A stretch of 34,943 nucleotides of DNA from positions 1 through 34,943 of the forward strand of contig BATO01000066.1 in NCBI GenBank assembly GCA_000474255.1. Reading direction: 5' to 3'. The stretch is from Aquipseudomonas alcaligenes MRY13-0052 (lineage in GTDB: Bacteria > Pseudomonadota > Gammaproteobacteria > Pseudomonadales > Pseudomonadaceae). The notes beneath the pieces were generated by a model. That model was not told the origin of the DNA. It was given only the letters and a program-made list of their open reading frames with translations, and made no database searches. The translations under genes were made by a program, and so were the position numbers. Numbering within the stretch: position 1 is the stretch's first letter; each line of letters begins with the position of its first letter. This document shows positions 32,129 through 34,943 of this stretch, piece by piece.

Positions 32129-34943
32129 TTTATTCAAGCGATAGAGTTCGGCCTGCAGCTGGCGCAGGTTGAGCTCGCCGTTGGCATAGGCCTTGAGCGC
32201 GGGTTGCGCTTCGAGGCCGGCCAGGGCGAAGCCGAAGAGGTCGAGGTTGTCCTGGGCCAGCACACCCTGGCTGCGGATGCGGCCGTTGCCGATCAGGCCG
32301 ACGCCCACCGGAACGATGCTCGCGGCCTGGCGATCCAGGCCCACCATCACCACGTAGGAGCCGTCCGGCGGCAGGTAGTCGAGGGTGTTGCCCAGGCGCA
32401 AGGCGGCGAGGTCGACGCCGATGGAGCCCTGGACGCTGACCCCGGCGGGTTGCAGCGCATACATCCAGTAGGGCATCGCCAGCGGTTCGACCGGGTACGG
32501 CAGCTCGCTGAACTGCAACATCTGCACATGCAGGTCACCCTCCTGGCGGCCATCGGGGAACTGCAGGCGCGCGCCACTGAGGTCGAGCTTGAGCTCGCCT
32601 TCCAGCAGGCTCAGCTGGCTGCCGCCCTTCACCGGCACGTAGGGCAGCGTGGTGTTGAGCTGCGCCAGCTGCATCTGGCCGAAGTCGTTGCGCTGGCCGC
32701 CCTGGACGGTGACAGCGCGGCTGTCGGCGCCGTAGCCGCGGTTGCCCGAACCCGGGTTGAGCAGCAGCCGGTACTGGCCACCGGGGATGGTCTGCTCGGC
32801 AGTGTCGCCGAAGCCGAAGTTGAAGGCGCCGTCGCGGTTGGTGCGCACGCTGCGGTTCAGTTCTTCCAGGCGCACTTCGATGTTGGCCACCGGCTCCTGC
32901 AGCTGATCCAGCACCACGCCGGAGATGAAGGTCGGCAGTGCGCGGGTGCGGTAGCGCAGGCGTTCCAGCTCCTGGCCGTCGTAGCGCACCTCCACCGACA
33001 CCTCGGCGTCATAGGCCAGGTCCTTCTCCGGGTAGAAGGCGATCACCTGGCTGCCCGGCAGCTCGGAGAGGGCGCCGACCACGTTCTGATGGTCGAAGTC
33101 CACCCGCACCAGTTGGTAGCCCTGGGCCTTGAGCGCACTGGTGCCCAGGCCGTCGAGGTCGACGTAGGACATGCCGTGGGCAGTCTGGTGGACATCGAGT
33201 TCCAGCTTGGCGAGGTCGATGGCCTGGTTGAAGTAGAGGCTGATGAAGCCGTTGGGCTCGACGAAACGGGCATTGTTCGCCGGCTCGACGCGCTCCAGGG
33301 CCACCGGCACCTGTTGCGGGGTGACCAGGGTGATGCTCCGCGCGCTCTGCGCCACCACCTGGCCATTCGCGCCCTGGAGAACCGCCAGCAACTGGTACTG
33401 GCCGCTCTGCGGCGGGATCTGCAGCGTGGCGCTCTTCAGCGTGGTGTCGCCGGTCAGCGGGGCATCGGCGATCAGGTCGCCATTGGCCGCCAGCAGCATG
33501 GCCCGAGGCGCCAGCAGGCCACTGAGGTCCTCGATGCGCGCCGCCACCTGCAAGGAGACCGGTTCGCCCAGGTTGAGCAGTTCGGTGCCCTCGGTGGGGA
33601 TGACCCAGCTGATGGCCGCCTGGGCCGAGAGCTCCAGGCTGTACTCGTGGCGCAGCTGGTTGCCGGCCTGGTCGCGGGCGTCCAGGGTCACGCTCACCGG
33701 CTGGCCGATGGGCAACGCGATGCGGCTGGCGAAGCGGAACTCGCCGGCCTGGGCGCCGGGCTCCAGGGTCACGTCGGTGCCGTTGATCTGGAAGCTCGAC
33801 AGGTTGGTTTCGCGCAGGGTGCCCTTGAGGGGATAGGGCTGCTCGCTGACGCGGTTCTTCGCCGGCAGCTCCACCAGGGGCTGGTCGAGGGTGATCTGTG
33901 GCGGCACCTGGTCCAGCTTCCAGCTGAGGGTCTGGCGGGTCTCCTGGCCGCTGCGGTCGCGGGCCAGCAGTTCGACGGAGTAGCTGCTCTGCCCCACCGG
34001 TACGTTCAGTGCCTCTTTCAGGTCATGCAGCTGGGCGCCCGGCTCGCGCAGGGCCAGGTTGCGGCCACCGACGCTGATGCGCTCCAGGCCGGCCTCGGCG
34101 AATACCTGGCCACCGAGCATGAAGCCGTTGCCCGGCAGCAGGCTGCCATTGGCGGGCGAGAGGTTGTCGAAGCGCGGCGGCTTGAAGCTGGCCTGGGGCG
34201 GCTGGTAGGTCACCACCAGGCTGCGCTGGATGCTGCGTTGGTCCACCCAGGCCTGGATGGTCAGGGTGTTGGAGCCCGACTGCAGGGTGATGGGCGTGGA
34301 TTGGAAGCCGAACAGCGTGACCTGGCCAGTGGCCGACAGGCTGGCCGGCACGCCGTTGACCAATACCTCCATGCGCTGGGCGGCCTTGTCGCTGCGCAGT
34401 TGGCCGCGCACCACCAGGTTGGCGTCCTTCACCGTGGCGCCCGGCAGCGGGTAGTCCACCGTCAGGGCGATGTCGCTGGCCAGCGGCTGGCGCTCCACCG
34501 TGCGCGCCAGGCTCGCCTGGTTACCGGCCTTGTCGAAGGCGGTCAGGGTCAGCCGGTTGGTGCCTTCCAGCACCGGTACGCTGGCGGTCCACTGGCTGCC
34601 TTGCAGGGTCACGGCGAAGCGGGTGCCGGGGAAGCGGTCGGAGGTGAACTCCAGGCGCGCCATGCCGGAAGCGCTGTCATTGGCGCTGCCGCGCAGGGTG
34701 ACGCTGTCTTCGTTGACGCTGATGACCTCAGGGCCCTCGATGGCCACGACCGGCGGCTGGCGATCCGGGAAGCTGGTGGGGTCGTTCGGGTTGGTGCCGG
34801 CAGCCACTTCGTCGTCGTTGCTGACGCCATCGCCGTCGCGGTCCGGGTCCGAGTTGTCGCCGATCTTGTCGCCGTCGAGGTCGCTGCTCTCGGTGGGGTC
34901 ATCCGGGAAGGCGTCCTGGGCATTGGGCACACCGTCGCCGTCA
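32120..34943 (-). CDS. Very large exported Ig-like / thrombospondin type 3 protein, 5' end outside window
   Basis: This partial CDS has about 940 residues visible, and the frame stays open to the window edge (DGDGVPNAQDAFPDDP). The visible N-terminal part is a thrombospondin type 3 / Ca-binding array (DLDGDKIGDNSDPDRDGDG). It is followed by several Ig-like modules (VAIEGPEVISVNEDSVTLRG; ITLDQPLVELPAKNR), a Big_5-like module (VEPANNARFVEPNGFISLYF) and a carboxypeptidase-regulatory-like domain (ISGVVLDQLQEPVANIEV). The last 150 residues are unrecognised. There is no C-terminal toxin-like or barrel domain. It probably has an export signal beyond the window, is surface or extracellular, and works with the toxin-bearing protein encoded 24 bp downstream. 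The true start is not visible; GTG at 34930 is an internal codon. Confidence 0.8.
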   Translation of the reverse strand, partial: DGDGVPNAQDAFPDDPTESSDLDGDKIGDNSDPDRDGDGVSNDDEVAAGTNPNDPTSFPDRQPPVVAIEGPEVISVNEDSVTLRGSANDSASGMARLEFTSDRFPGTRFAVTLQGSQWTASVPVLEGTNRLTLTAFDKAGNQASLARTVERQPLASDIALTVDYPLPGATVKDANLVVRGQLRSDKAAQRMEVLVNGVPASLSATGQVTLFGFQSTPITLQSGSNTLTIQAWVDQRSIQRSLVVTYQPPQASFKPPRFDNLSPANGSLLPGNGFMLGGQVFAEAGLERISVGGRNLALREPGAQLHDLKEALNVPVGQSSYSVELLARDRSGQETRQTLSWKLDQVPPQITLDQPLVELPAKNRVSEQPYPLKGTLRETNLSSFQINGTDVTLEPGAQAGEFRFASRIALPIGQPVSVTLDARDQAGNQLRHEYSLELSAQAAISWVIPTEGTELLNLGEPVSLQVAARIEDLSGLLAPRAMLLAANGDLIADAPLTGDTTLKSATLQIPPQSGQYQLLAVLQGANGQVVAQSARSITLVTPQQVPVALERVEPANNARFVEPNGFISLYFNQAIDLAKLELDVHQTAHGMSYVDLDGLGTSALKAQGYQLVRVDFDHQNVVGALSELPGSQVIAFYPEKDLAYDAEVSVEVRYDGQELERLRYRTRALPTFISGVVLDQLQEPVANIEVRLEELNRSVRTNRDGAFNFGFGDTAEQTIPGGQYRLLLNPGSGNRGYGADSRAVTVQGGQRNDFGQMQLAQLNTTLPYVPVKGGSQLSLLEGELKLDLSGARLQFPDGRQEGDLHVQMLQFSELPYPVEPLAMPYWMYALQPAGVSVQGSIGVDLAALRLGNTLDYLPPDGSYVVMVGLDRQAASIVPVGVGLIGNGRIRSQGVLAQDNLDLFGFALAGLEAQPALKAYANGELNLRQLQAELYRLNKGR

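Noticed and set aside
24561-34943. Reading the large genes as CDI (CdiA/CdiB), Rhs, Tc toxin or type VI secretion
   Set aside because: No TPS domain, FHA repeats, CdiB partner, YD repeats, VgrG, Hcp or PAAR features are seen. The N-terminus is a plain Sec signal followed by unrecognised sequence.

Overview
The window reads as chromosomal DNA of a Pseudomonas, probably the P. aeruginosa group. It is GC-rich, carries gabD and gabT orthologues, and has a complete gspE-to-gspM (xcpR-Z) block whose major pseudopilin looks almost residue-for-residue like XcpT as I remember it. This identification rests on recall of protein families; no database search was run.

Layout. (1) 1-224: intergenic repeats. 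(2) 225-9419: small regulatory and lipid/redox genes: an Mpo1-like DUF962 membrane protein, a Crp/Fnr regulator, a sensorless chemoreceptor-like protein, an AraC regulator divergent from a membrane desaturase, a rubredoxin, an autotransporter-type beta-barrel, a TetR regulator divergent from an SDR and a 2-hydroxychromene-2-carboxylate isomerase-like protein, and a receiver-HDOD protein. (3) 9583-12541: the GABA degradation genes gabD and gabT with an intrinsic terminator. (4) 12862-13005: tRNA-Arg(CCG) and its terminator. (5) 13039-15574: a LysR regulator divergent from two SDR dehydrogenases. (6) 15769-16773: a lone RhuM-family gene with a long perfect hairpin inside its coding sequence. (7) 16851-24312: type II secretion genes gspE-F-G-H-I-J-K-L-M on the minus strand, tightly packed and mostly overlapping. 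(8) 24561-34943: three large minus-strand genes upstream of gspE.

The most interesting region is 24561-34943. A very large exported Ig-like/thrombospondin-type-3 protein (5' part outside the window) is followed after 24 bp by a 2063-residue protein. That protein has a Sec signal, Ig-like and LamG-like modules, a hydrophobic pretoxin-like stretch and a C-terminal PD-(D/E)XK nuclease-like tip. Its stop codon overlaps by ATGA the start of a 448-residue, WD40/propeller-like protein without a signal peptide. The AT content rises sharply over exactly the toxin tip and this downstream gene. I read this as an undescribed polymorphic toxin-immunity locus. It lies directly beside the Xcp type II secretion genes, at the place where xcpP/xcpQ (gspC/gspD) sit in P. 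aeruginosa; gspC and gspD are absent from this window. That the toxin is secreted by Xcp is a hypothesis from position and signal peptide only.
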